Part shown: in pieces, positions 22,738 to 33,892 of the stretch
How positions within the stretch are numbered: the first letter of the stretch is position 1
Layout of the letters: each line of letters starts with the position of its first letter
NCBI GenBank assembly: GCA_015680685.1
Contig: MNCI01035006.1
Span: forward strand, 644,519 to 708,518
Reading direction: 5' to 3'
Length of the DNA: 64,000 nt
Source: Gnetum montanum
Lineage: Eukaryota > Streptophyta > Gnetopsida > Gnetales > Gnetaceae
Position numbers and translations under genes: made by a program
Notes under the pieces: model-generated
Told to the model about the DNA's origin: nothing
Database searches by the model: none
The model's input: only the letters and a program-made list of their open reading frames with translations

Positions 22738-25700
22738 GAGCAAGCACGATGGATTGCAAGCATCTATTCACATCATTGACCATCGATGGACCATGCAGAA
22801 AGATCACAAGAGAAATCAACCTAAATTCTATTGACTTAGGTCCATCAACAGACAACACATTTGTAGCCTCAATGCAACAAACATTAGACAACTATGAAGG
22901 TATGACAAAGTCTCTGGATATAGAAGCTGATAGCATCACTGAAGACCCTTTAACTGAAACCCCCATAACTATGCTTGATAGTGAAGTCAAGGTATTAAAA
23001 TTGAGCTCACTATTACAACATCAACTTGCCAAGGACATAGAACACATGCTTCGAGACAACATGAAAGAATTTGCTTGGTCTTACAATGACAAACCTGGAC
23101 TAGATCCTCGCATTGTCCAACACAACATTATACTCGATCCCAAGTTAAGACCAGTAAAATAGAAAGCATGCAAGGTTAAACTTGAATTGCACTCGCTATT
23201 CGCAATGAGATCACTAAGCTTTATCAAGCTGGTTTCATTTGGGCTATTGACCATGCTGACTGGGTATCCAACATGGTTATTGTCCCAAAGAAGAATGGAA
23301 GCATTTGCCTTTGCATAGACTTCAGGGACCTTAACATTGCAACCATAAAGGATGACTTCCCACTACCAAGCATTGATCAACTTGTTGACTCGATTGCTGG
23401 GCATGCCTTGTTATCTTTTATGGATGGATTTTCAAGATATAACCAGATTCGGAACCCTGAAAATCAACTTAGGATGACCTTTATGACACCATGGGGGACT
23501 TTTTGCTAGACGATGATGCCATTCGGTCTCAAGAATGCTGGTGCTACATACCAAAGAGTGATGACATTTATCTTTAGTGATTATATCTTCAACTCGCTCA
23601 ATGACTATGTGGATGATATCATGGTTAAATCAAAGATATTAGAACAACACGTACAAGATCTTAACTTGGTACTAAAACGTTGTTTAAAATATGAGCTCAG
23701 ACTTAACCCAAAGAATTGTGTCTTTGGAGTCAAAACAGGTAAAATGCTTGGATTCATAGCCTCGGAAGTAGGGATACAAGTAGATCCCAATAAGGTTAAG
23801 GCTATAACAAACTTAAAACCACCTAGCAACCTTACCGAACTTCACGGTCTACAAGGTAAATTACAATTCATTAGACGGTTCATAGAGAAATTGATAGATA
23901 AGTTGAGTCATATGCAGCATCTATTGTGTAAGAACATCCATTTTGAATGGACTTAGCAGTGCCAAGAAGCCTTCGACAACATTAAGATAGCACTGGCTCA
24001 TCTACCAATAGTTTATCCTCCACAGAACAATAAACTGTTTTACATCTACCTTGCCACTTCGGACTCATTAATCGCGTCTACTTTGCTAGAAACGAGATGA
24101 CGGAACTGAAGTCCCTATTTATTACTTAAGCCATGCATTAGTAGCCCATGAGAAGAGGTACAACGAGGTAGAAAGGTCATGCTTAGCCCTTATCTTTTCC
24201 TTAAAGAAATGGCGACATTACCTTTCCGTAACCAAGTCAATATAATCTGCAAGGATAATGTACTCAGACCCATCATAGGAAACATTTATGAGTCAAGTAG
24301 AATAGCTCGTTGGAGAGCCATGATAGCTGAGTTTGACCTACACTACATAGTGCAACCATCAGTTAAGGGTCAAGCAATAGCAAACCAAATGACTACATCA
24401 CCAACGCACGATCAGGCAACGATAGAGCCAGAGTTCCCTGATGAAAATGTGAGTGTAACAGACATTGTACCCAATGACTACGATGCCATTTTAAACTTTG
24501 ATGAAGCATCCACCTCTCGAGGGGGAAGTGCTACCGCCGTCATTACCTATCCCTCCGGGGAGATCCAACCCTTTGCTTATCATTTCAACTTTCACTGTAC
24601 CAACAACGTAGCAAAGTACGAAGGTCTCCTTAGAGGTCTCATGGCAACACTAGCTTCAAACATCACATGACTGGTAGTTAAAGGTAACTCACAATTAGTT
24701 CTAAATCAAGTCACAGATGTTTATGCGTGCAAAGCGCAACACTTACAACCATACTGTGATTTGACTAAGCACTTACTGAAGTGATTCGAAAATATAGATG
24801 TGTAACATGTTTCCAAAAATGATAACACCATTGTAGATGCACTTGCCACGTTAGCTCTAAATATATCGCCAAACATGTTCCACACATTGCCCAATTCTAT
24901 AATCAGTTGTACTAAACCCATAATTGATACTCCCGATGAATTACCGATTGCATCCGTTAGTATAATGTAGGCCGTAGAATGGTACGGTGACATAAAGGAG
25001 TACCTTTTACATGGAGAACCGCCTCAACACCTGACGAATGCATAAAAGGACGTAGTACAAAAACGTTCTTGATAGTATGCATTGGTAGGTGACACGTTGT
25101 GTCGTTGATCCTATGAAGGCATCTTGTTAATATGCAATAGTAGCACCGATGGTCAAACCATCGTCGAGCAAGTACATGACGGACTATGCGGAGGGCACAT
25201 AGTGCCCAAAGCAATGGCAACAAAAATAAGATGTTTGGGCTATTATTGGCCACACATGGAGTACGATTTTTTCTCTAAGGTCAAAACATGTAGTATCTAT
25301 CAAAAACATAGAAATTTGATACATGTTCCACCAAATGAGCTGCATACAACGCAAATCACCTGGCCTTTCCAGAAGTGGGGGTTGGACATTATCGGACCGA
25401 TAACTCCCCCATCTTCTATAGGACATAGCTTTATCATAACCGTGACAGAATATTTCACAAAATGGGTAGAAGCTATTTCCCTTAGAAAGACCACATCCAA
25501 ACACATATGCAACTTCATTCTAGAAAACATCGTGATCTGTTTTGGCATTCCGAAGACCATCATCACTAATAATGGGCCACAGTTTAGCAGTGCCGAAACT
25601 AGAACTTTCAGTGAAAGCCTAGGGATCAAACATTCATTTTCATCCCCTTACTACCCTCAGAGCAATGGACAAGCCGAAGCTACAGATAAGATCATCATCA

Positions 25701-26218
25701 CAGTGCTCAAAAAGATGCTTACTCAGAGCAAGAAAAGATGGCACGAACAGTTAGTATATGCACTATGGGCTTATCGCACTACGCATCAGACTTCCACAAG
25801 TAAAATGCCATATAGTCTTGTTTATGGTTCAGAATTTGTTTTACCTTTGGAGTTGTAGGTATCGTCTTTAAGGATCACACTCTACAGACTCCCTGACAAA
25901 GGTCAAAACAATGACTTACACATTATCGACTTAGACTCGGTGGAGGAGGAATGCACACATGCACTCGATCAAATCGAATGGTACCAAAAGCAACAACGAG
26001 GGTGCCATCAGCATGATATTAATAAGCACCCAATCAAGGAAGGTGACCTTGTACTCAAAGCCGTTCGAAAACACCTGGATAAATTATCAGCCAACTGGGA
26101 AGGGCCCTACTTGGTTGCCAAAGTGTACGACAACGGAGCATTTAAACTAGTTGACATGGAAGGGAATGAACTTGCACATCTGACGAACCACTTGTACTTG
26201 AAATTGTTCTTCATTTGA
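22738..26218 (+). pseudogene. Pol of element B: RT, RNase H, archaeal-type RNase H, integrase (broken)
   Basis: Order: linker with EFAWSYNDKPGLDP, RT fingers (LYQAGFI, MVIVPKKNGS), MMPFGLKNAGATYQ, catalytic YVDDIMVKS, thumb, Ty3 RNase H (YLATSD, EKRYNEVE), then an archaeal-type RNase H (FDEASTSRGG, CTNNVAKYEG, VKGNSQLV), zinc-finger region, integrase (WGLDIIGP, ITNNGPQFSS, YYPQSNGQAEATD) and a C-terminal chromatin/DNA-binding region ending at 26,218. RT catalytic residues survive. The archaeal RNase H has lost Glu (AKY) and Asp (KGNS), and the integrase second Asp is Asn. The zinc finger has Cys to Tyr (CSIYQ). Frameshifts near 23,160 and 24,070 and many TAG/TGA stops inactivate it. Confidence 0.9.
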
Positions 26219-26239
26219 GCATGAACTCAGGTACACACC

Positions 26240-26573
26240 CATCCTAGAATCATGACGATAAACTGATACCACAGACCGTCCTGGAATCATGACGATAAAC
26301 TGATACCACAGAATGTCCTAGAATCATGATGGTAAACTGATACCATAGTATGTCTATAATGAAAATAAACTAGAACCCGTATAGTATGAATTTAAACTAC
26401 AATAGTTTTGTTCGCCAAAGTCCTCTAAGACTATAAACTGGTTTGCCTCTTCATAGTCTGCCAAGACTATAAACTAGCAATGTACCATCTGCTACAATGC
26501 TAAACTGGCACCGTCCAATGGGTTATGATGTAAAAATAACCCATGACAGTCGATCATGACTATAAACTGGCAG
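26240..26573 (+). repeat. Hairpin array 3 of element B (after integrase)
   Basis: About eight units begin some 20 bases after the pol stop. Clear stems are AGTC/GACT at 26,419-26,432 and 26,548-26,561, and ATAGTC/GACTAT at 26,453-26,470, each with a 6-nt loop and followed by TAAACTGG or AAACTAGCA. Two early units have CGTC/GACG-type arms with a 10-nt loop. Confidence 0.8.
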
Positions 26574-27689
26574 CTTCATCTCTCGCCTCTCGGCTTGTGG
26601 CTCCATTCAAACCTCATCAGAGCTGCTACCTCGCTTGTTATTAGTCGAACCTGACAACATGGCTGCCATGCATATTCAATGCTTGAAATCTCATCTAGTT
26701 CCTTTGTTTCATTGGTTGCTGTCCAAGTCCAAGCTTGCTCACTCACTCATGATTTTCTTGTCTTCTTGGAGTTCTGTTTGCAGGATGACGCTCGGAGGTG
26801 TTCGTACGAGAATGCACTTCATCACAGCGGCAAGGTACCATATTGTTCCTAAAGCATGCAACCTAATTATTCGATCTATTCAAATGTACTGTCCCAGTCT
26901 GTGAGACATTCCCTAGTTCTCTAGAACTATCACTTCCCCCTTCTATTCGGTTACAGTTTCCAAATACGTATCCCAAAACCTTCAGTACACCATTGCACGT
27001 TGCAACACTTTTAAGTAGTTGCAACACAACATGGCACTTGAGCATGAGTAGAAGATCAAAACAAAGCTCTGTCCAACAATAACGAAAAAAAACCACAAGA
27101 CCCTTGGCACTTCCCATACAAGCCCCAGGCGGGAAGGCAGTTGTCTGGGAAGCAAGTACTCATGTCTCAAATGCTCAGGTAACATCTCATTGCGTGGCTT
27201 TGGCTCTCTACCAACAGGTTCCCTTTAATACTAAATAGAGGCCCTGTTCCTCCAAAGAACACAACAAATCATCACATGGCTTTGGTTGTGCCAACAAGTT
27301 CTCTTAAACACTAAACAAGAGTCTTGTTTTGCCAAAGGACGTACACCTCATGTCTTGGTACCAAGTCTACTAGACAATGGCTATTGACAAGGATCAACAT
27401 GACCCGTACACACACCAGAGCATGCCCTTCACCATGCATAATTCCTTGATCAGTTCCCAATCTCCACAATTTCTGTCCCCCTATCCAGCTACAAATTTCA
27501 TTTCCTCAATTCCATGTACTACTAAACATGGTACGATGATGTCTGGCCAAGTGCTAAAGGAAAATATTTCTACCAAGTTGCTTGTGGTGTTTTGTACTTC
27601 TTTGTTGATGCTTCTCAGGTTGATTCCTCCAAGCGTCAACAAAGAGGGGCTAATGAAACACCACAAAATTCTGAGCTTAGTACTTCTTC
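26574..27689 (+). other. 3' untranslated region of element B
   Basis: No conserved ORF. A frame of 89 codons at 26,635-26,904 has no motif. A 3' splice-like CTGTTTGCAG occurs near 26,785, and element C has TGTTTTGCAG at a similar distance after its integrase. Confidence 0.5.
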
Positions 27690-27712
27690 AAAAAAAAATC
27701 AAGATAAAATTG
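27690..27712 (+). promoter_or_regulatory. Polypurine tract of element B
   Basis: An A-rich purine stretch ends directly before the 3' LTR, where plus-strand DNA synthesis is primed. It is impure (one C and several T). Confidence 0.5.
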
Positions 27713-29034
27713 TGATGCTCCCCACCATGACTAAAGCTTGACAGCCTCACGAATAGCTTTAAACGGAGCCAAACTGAGCAAGAAATGGTTCCTTGGGAAC
27801 CATAGAAGACTACGACAACATCTGGTATCAAACCTAGAAAAATTTTGAGCCTGAAATACTTGGTTTTCACTAGGTATGCATCTTGTATGGCCAGCGTGCA
27901 TGCCCAGCATGCACGCCTAGCGTGTGACTTCAAAGACTACCCAAAATAGGCACTTCAGAGCAAGATTTTCACAAGACATCGACTCTCAGAGACAGGGCAA
28001 CTATTAGGCATCATCATGGGCTCAAGAAAATCGAGTTTTAACCTTGAAATCATATACTTGGAAGTACACACACTGAGCATGTACCTCCTGCACACCCAAC
28101 ATGTACACCCAGCATGCACGCCCAGCATGTAGCACAGTGTACATCAGTGGAAATCTTCCAGAACCATGTTAGATCAAGTTCAACTAAGCTGAACATTCAC
28201 AGGAAGCATTCTCGTAACATCCGAGTTCAAATCCGAGGGCCGAATTGGATACTTCTTGCTGTAATAGTAGTTTGTAAAAATGAATTCTTTTATTTTAGTC
28301 AAGTCTGTATGCTGAGTTCACACGCCTAGCGCGTACATGCTGGCGTGCAGCAGCACACGTTGGCATGCAGCACACTGCATAGTTGTAATATTCTTTGCGC
28401 TTGGGCAATGCAGCCACCTATCATCCGACCCGAAATTCTCTCACCCATAGCCACTCATACCCTTCCAGTGTTCAAAACCCTCATAAAAACCTTAATTTTT
28501 CACTAGATCGAGGTTCGCAAATTTTACAAACACACACAAAAACTGGAACCTAGAGAACACTAAGAAAATCAGAGTAAGAAACCCCATACGCTGGACTTTG
28601 ACCCTACACGCTGAGCATACAGCCTTCACGCTATGCTTGCAATTTAAACCAGCACACCCTCATCTTTCAGCATCCATCGGGGCCCTTTGTCTAGACCAGT
28701 GCACTGTAACTCTCATCTGGCAATAAAATTGCTTTGTTTCTGCTCGAAATTTATCACAGTTTTCGTTTATTCTGGTTCATTCCTTTTGTTTAAGTTAACA
28801 CAAATTTACGCTTTGGGTTTATATTAATCATGCTGTTTACACATAACCCAGCGTATTGTATATTGGCATACGTTGGGGAAATCCTTGTCTGATCCATGTG
28901 CGGACTACCCAAGGTAGTCTACCTTCACTCATTCTAGCTCGTCCTCAAGCGAAGGTAGGGTCTTCTGTGTCTGTGTGTAGATCTCACGGTGTTCGTTTCA
29001 TTCCAGCCTCACACTGATGATTTCGGACAGTACA
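27713..29034 (+). repeat. 3' LTR of element B
   Basis: Starts TGATGCTCCCCACC and ends GACAGTACA. It aligns to the 5' LTR with many substitutions, roughly every tenth to fifteenth base by eye, and is about 50 bp shorter, so the insertion is old. Confidence 0.9.
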
Positions 29035-32000
29035 AATAGTAAACTTAAAAAATACTAATATTGAAATAAACAATAAATAAAATATAATTTCCAACCAAAA
29101 ATGTTATTGCTTCCAACTAAATCTACCTTTTCTCTTAAAGCTACTAGGGAACAAACTATTAATGCATAGCAAAATAACTTAATAACACTCAAAAAATATA
29201 GAATGTACAATATTAAAAAAAAAGGATGTGAATCAATTAGAAAAATTTCATATTCCAAAATTCTAATGCTATTATACCAAAATCGAACAAAGGGCATTAT
29301 AGCTTATGTTCTCATCTTAAATTCAAATTTGTTGAAACGTTGTAGAATAAAGTGCACAAAGAAACATGTAAAATACTAAATCACTCATAAAACTAATATA
29401 GAAAAGAAAAAAATTATTACATAAAATAAGAGCACAACAAAAGTACCAATAGTTATGTGTGAAAATTAGTATGCTTGAGCACAACATGTAATGGAATTAT
29501 TGATATACTCATAACAATATTGAACCATTTACCACAACCTGATTTAGAATAGGAGATGCTTTTCTAATGTATTTGAAATTTACAAAAAATAATACAATAG
29601 GAAACTTACATATTTAAATAAGAGGCAACCTAGATTTTACAGAAATGCATAGTTTGCCCAACATGACTTCAACATCACAAATATAGTGTAAGACAAGGGT
29701 ACAAGCTATAATATCTACATAATAGAACCCAATTTAATATAACTTCTCAAATTTAAGTGTAGTGAATAAGCTAGGGTATTTAATGAATTTTAATGCACAA
29801 ATAATAGTTGTAAATAGCTAAAATAGTCCTAAACTTAATTCCAAAAAGACAAAACATGCTCTATATCTAAGGAAAACATTACTAATAACATAAAATCATG
29901 ATGTAGAACTATGAAAACATACATTCTTGAGAAAAAATTTTAAATTTAAACTTTATTTTAACTTCCATAAGTCATAGGTATAAACCCTAGTAAAAAACAT
30001 AAGAATTTCAACAAGAATAAGGATAAATCGAAAATGACATGCAAAATGGCTTTGAGTAGAAGTGATAGTAGTGTTGGTAGAGGCTATAGCTTGATTGTGT
30101 GTTCTTAAATTGTGAGGTGCAAGCTCCTTGGAGGCCTAGTAAAATAAATTTCTCATAATGCAATAATTATAGATTTTTAATTTCTTTAATTTTTAATGAG
30201 ACTATGATTCACAGTAGATTACAATCATTCATACTATGTAAACCACTATTATTTTCATATGGTGTCTAGATACTACAACTTATTTTTGGTTGTAGCCACT
30301 TGTAAGACATCAACCAAACTAAATGTTTACTTTGGATTAGCAACTTTGACTAGTTGCAAGTCATAGCAGCTCATAGTATAAATTGCTAAGAAATTTAAAT
30401 AATTGGACTAGTAATTATGAACTTATGAAAGTAGTAGTTATTCAAATGATCTATTTAAGACCTTTGGATGAATATATGTTACAAGGACATGTGGGTGGTA
30501 GTGACACATAACTTTAGCTTATGACTATATTGTGGGTTGGAATGTCTTGATAGTTAGAACTTAGGTAAAACCTAGGCTAGTTGCAACTGGATTGTGAGTT
30601 TTAAGGACTCGCAACTTATTTTCCAACTTAAAAAATGTCTTAAAAAACATAGAAAAAGATAAAAAAGGAAAGAACATAAATAATAATATTCAAATATACC
30701 TTAAAATTTGATGATTCTCGATCTAGAACACCTACTCATGCCTTATCATTGTCTCATATATTAAAGAAAAAAACACCAAGTCAAATATATTAATAATAGC
30801 TATAATTAAATGTGCTTTCCTTCATTCCTTAGAAAGTAACCTATATTTCATACCCATTGAGTACTACATATCGTATAAAAAGATTGGATTTTTCTATCAT
30901 AGTAGTTGTCATCAATACCGTGATTTGCAAGTGTAATAGGGAATCTTATCTCAAAGTCCTTTAGAACACATGATAAGAAACACCAACTATCCAAACATAG
31001 AGCTACATGAAACCTTGTTAGTTATGAATGAATTCCATAAAAGTTGAAACCTCAACTAGCATGATGTACAAAAACACATGCTTCATATCCTTTTTTTTTT
31101 TGGTTATCTCATAAATGCTAATCAATTAAAGCATATGCTGCACCATGAAGTCAAGAAGATACCAACTTGTCCATAATGCCATGATGCTGATTAATGTATC
31201 TTTTAATACAAAAGAAGTAGAAGATTCATGTAGCTAATAATTTTACCATGTGTTCTTAATAGAGAAAAATTTGATAACCAAATTTCTAATCATGACACAT
31301 GTAATAAGAAAATCATGAGATGAACCATTATAGCTACTCACCATTGGAACTTAGCCATTGCCACCTAAATGCTTACAACTCCTAATGAGGATATAATAGA
31401 GAAAGAATTAGACTACAACCTATCCCATGTGTGTGATGATGATAAAAATTGGGTAAATTCATCCAATCATGTGTGATTTTAAGTGAATAAGGCATTCCAT
31501 CAATATTTACTAAAGATGCTAGTCATGATATTAAGTGTTAAATTTGAAAAAAATGAAATTTTTTTTGAATAGAGATAAATGATATGCAAGAGAGTATTCC
31601 CATCCCAATAGTATTGGCTACGTAGTTGCACTTCCAAGGACATGATCCAAAAGTGCAATGGAAGCTTTGCCCATGGTGTAGTTCAGTTCTTGCATTTAGG
31701 CTTTTTTATCTCAAATCTTTGATTAAGGAGGACCCAGAACGTCAAGAACTTGGCTAATTATAAAATCGCAAGAATAGCCTACTCTAATATGGAAAATGAC
31801 ATAAGAAAGACTTTTTTAAATATGCCAGTTGGATTTTTAATCTTTTTTTTAATCCATTATCTTCAAGTTTAATTCTAGTGGGCTAACTAAAAGATGCACA
31901 TAAACTTGATGCTAAAGATGAAGAAGAAATAAAAACCCAATGAATGAATATGTAACATATGAGAGAAGACTAAATATAGCTTAAAGATGAAAAATAACCT

Positions 32001-32257
32001 CTCCTTAATTGATGATACCAACACTATGGCACCCCATTTCTAAATGTCATGATAAACATCAAATATACATTACATTCAATGTTATGTGCAAAGAAGATAA
32101 GGTGAAAAACATCAAATATATAAAACTTTCAAAATTATACATAAAAATGATAACATGGAAAATGAAAAAGGAAAAATGAAAAAAATGCTTTATTAATGTG
32201 GAATAATGTGTTTGTTTCATGAAACACTGTGAAAATTTCGAGGCCTTGACTGTTCAG
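29035..32257. other. AT-rich spacer between elements B and C
   Basis: About 3.2 kb of AT-rich sequence with dense stops in all frames and no recognisable gene. A perfect 14-bp palindrome TGTTTCATGAAACA lies at 32,213-32,226, just before element C. Confidence 0.6.
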
Positions 32258-33647
32258 TGAAAAAAATGGTGACTAAGAAGAAGGGTTGCAATGGCGAGGC
32301 ATGACAAGTTCCTTTTCAGTTGAAGGTCTGTCTCGCAGCACTGCGCAGCACAACACAAGTGAATTCCAAAGGATGGAGCAAAGCGATGGATGCATGGCGG
32401 CCAAGCTTCCTATTTTGCAAGTTATTTGTTTCAAATATCTTAATTTTGGCAAATTACGCTGTATTATGCTACATAGCGTAACGTCACATTGTGCAGCGTA
32501 ATATCAAAGACAGCCGACCGTAGCATCAAGGATGGCAAGCATACAAGACTTCGACAGCCTGGTAAAAATCTCAAGTCCTAAGCAACAGTTTGTGGTGTAA
32601 CGTGCATCTCAGCAAGTTTTCTTTTCTGGTTAAGGGGCCTATTATGCTGCTTTATGCAGTGCAGCGTAGTAAAGCCCCGAAAAAGATAGAAACAGAGGAA
32701 ACATGGCAACAACACTTTAACTTTTGCAGTTTTGTCATTTACGTTGAATTACGCTACTATGTGTAATTTAGTGTAATGCAGCATAATTCAAGTAATGACG
32801 AGCCCATCATATGCCACAATACACTCTCTAGTGTATTACAGCATAATCAAAGGATAGTTTGGTGCCAAAGCCCGCAGAAGGGTAGTTTACGACACGCCAC
32901 GCAGCATGGCGTCATAAGCTTCAATGACAACACATTGAGTCAATGGAATTTTATGAGTGCAGGATATGCATCACTTAAACTATGTTTCTCTCCTGATCTT
33001 AACCTTATAAATGCTCCAATTGACGAAGATCAAAGGGTTGACAAAAATTTTCTTTCAAGACTGGCAAAAGAGAAAAGGAGAATCAGCGATTGTGAGAACG
33101 TCGGAAGTGATTGACGAGAATTCTTGGTTAGAAACAATTGGCTACTGGATATTCTCCCACAGATCTGACTTCCTTGCACCCAGATTGGCTAGATCAAGGT
33201 AGATTGATCCTCACTTGTTTCATCTTTGTATAACTTTCTTATCATTGACACATGCTTTGTCTAAATTGAAGCCCGCTTGAAGTCATTGTATCAAACATAT
33301 TGTTTTCATAAGTTAAATCTCAGATCTTGTGATTGTATTATTTGTCAAATCTTCTCTCTTATACCCTAGTTAGACAGATTTGGTAATCTTACCTAAATCG
33401 TTTGCATTATATTCAATTACTTTCGGGATAACAACATTACATCGCTTCATAAATAACCTGCATTTCACCATCGGAATTATTATCAAACCTTTTACTGATT
33501 AAATAAGTCCTTGTTTGATCGACAAGACCATTCAGGACACCTCAGATTCATTTTCTCCAGCACGGTCCTCGCACGGATCCGAGGTTAGAACTATGTACCA
33601 CGGATTTTCGTCGGTATTTCTAGTGGCCGACGTTTTTCGTCGTTACA
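32258..33647 (+). repeat. 5' LTR of element C
   Basis: The region 32,690-33,647 matches 48,560-49,521. A TATA box TATAAATG sits at 33,006-33,013 in both LTRs, and CAGCGTAA-like words recur in U3 (32,455-32,830). The start is inferred from the candidate target duplication and from a length close to the LTR of element B. The open frames inside are LTR sequence, not genes. Confidence 0.8.
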
Positions 33648-33653
33648 GTTTTC

Positions 33654-33672
33654 TAGCGCTAGAAGGAGGGCC
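33654..33672 (+). promoter_or_regulatory. Primer-binding site of element C
   Basis: TAGCGCTAGAAGGAGGGCC lies six bases after the LTR end and equals the PBS of element B except for G to A at the second base. Confidence 0.7.
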
Positions 33673-33892
33673 TTCATAGCCGATCCACATTCTCTGGGTA
33701 GTCTTGTAAGCTGTCTGTACCCATTGTCGATATAAGTAAATGTAATACCTCCAAGGTTGTTTACAAAATTGTGTGGTGTAGATTGGTCACTTCGACGATT
33801 CCTTTGGAATCCTATGAGATAAAAGCCCCGATTATTATCATGGTTCACATTTGTTGTCCTGATTTTTATCTTTTATCATCATTATTTCGAAA

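Larger units (their letters stand above)
10156..29034 (+). mobile_element. Giant Tat/Ogre-like Ty3/gypsy element B (18.9 kb)
   Basis: Two LTRs of about 1.35 kb, both starting TGATGCTCCCC and ending AGTACA, flank 16.2 kb. Inside, in order: PBS, a 40-bp leader minisatellite, gag, protease, hairpin array 1, an antisense multi-exon gene, hairpin array 2, RT/RNase H/archaeal RNase H/integrase, hairpin array 3 and a 3' region. Dual RNase H domains and the great size point to the Tat lineage. The flanking pentamers AATCG and AATAG differ by one base, consistent with an aged 5-bp target-site duplication. All ORFs are broken. Confidence 0.9.

Noticed and set aside
25184-25629. Minus-strand ORFs over integrase of element B
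   Set aside because: Antisense shadows of conserved integrase sequence, unlike the spacer antisense gene, which has no sense coding partner and has splice sites.
32213-32226. Perfect palindrome TGTTTCATGAAACA as a regulatory operator
   Set aside because: A single 14-bp palindrome in AT-rich DNA just outside element C; not repeated at other LTR borders, so chance is likely.
32776-33114. 112-codon open frame present in both LTRs of element C (also 48,650-48,988)
   Set aside because: It lies across U3 and the TATA box and is shared only because LTRs are copies of each other. No motif and no start context; conserved by duplication, not by selection.
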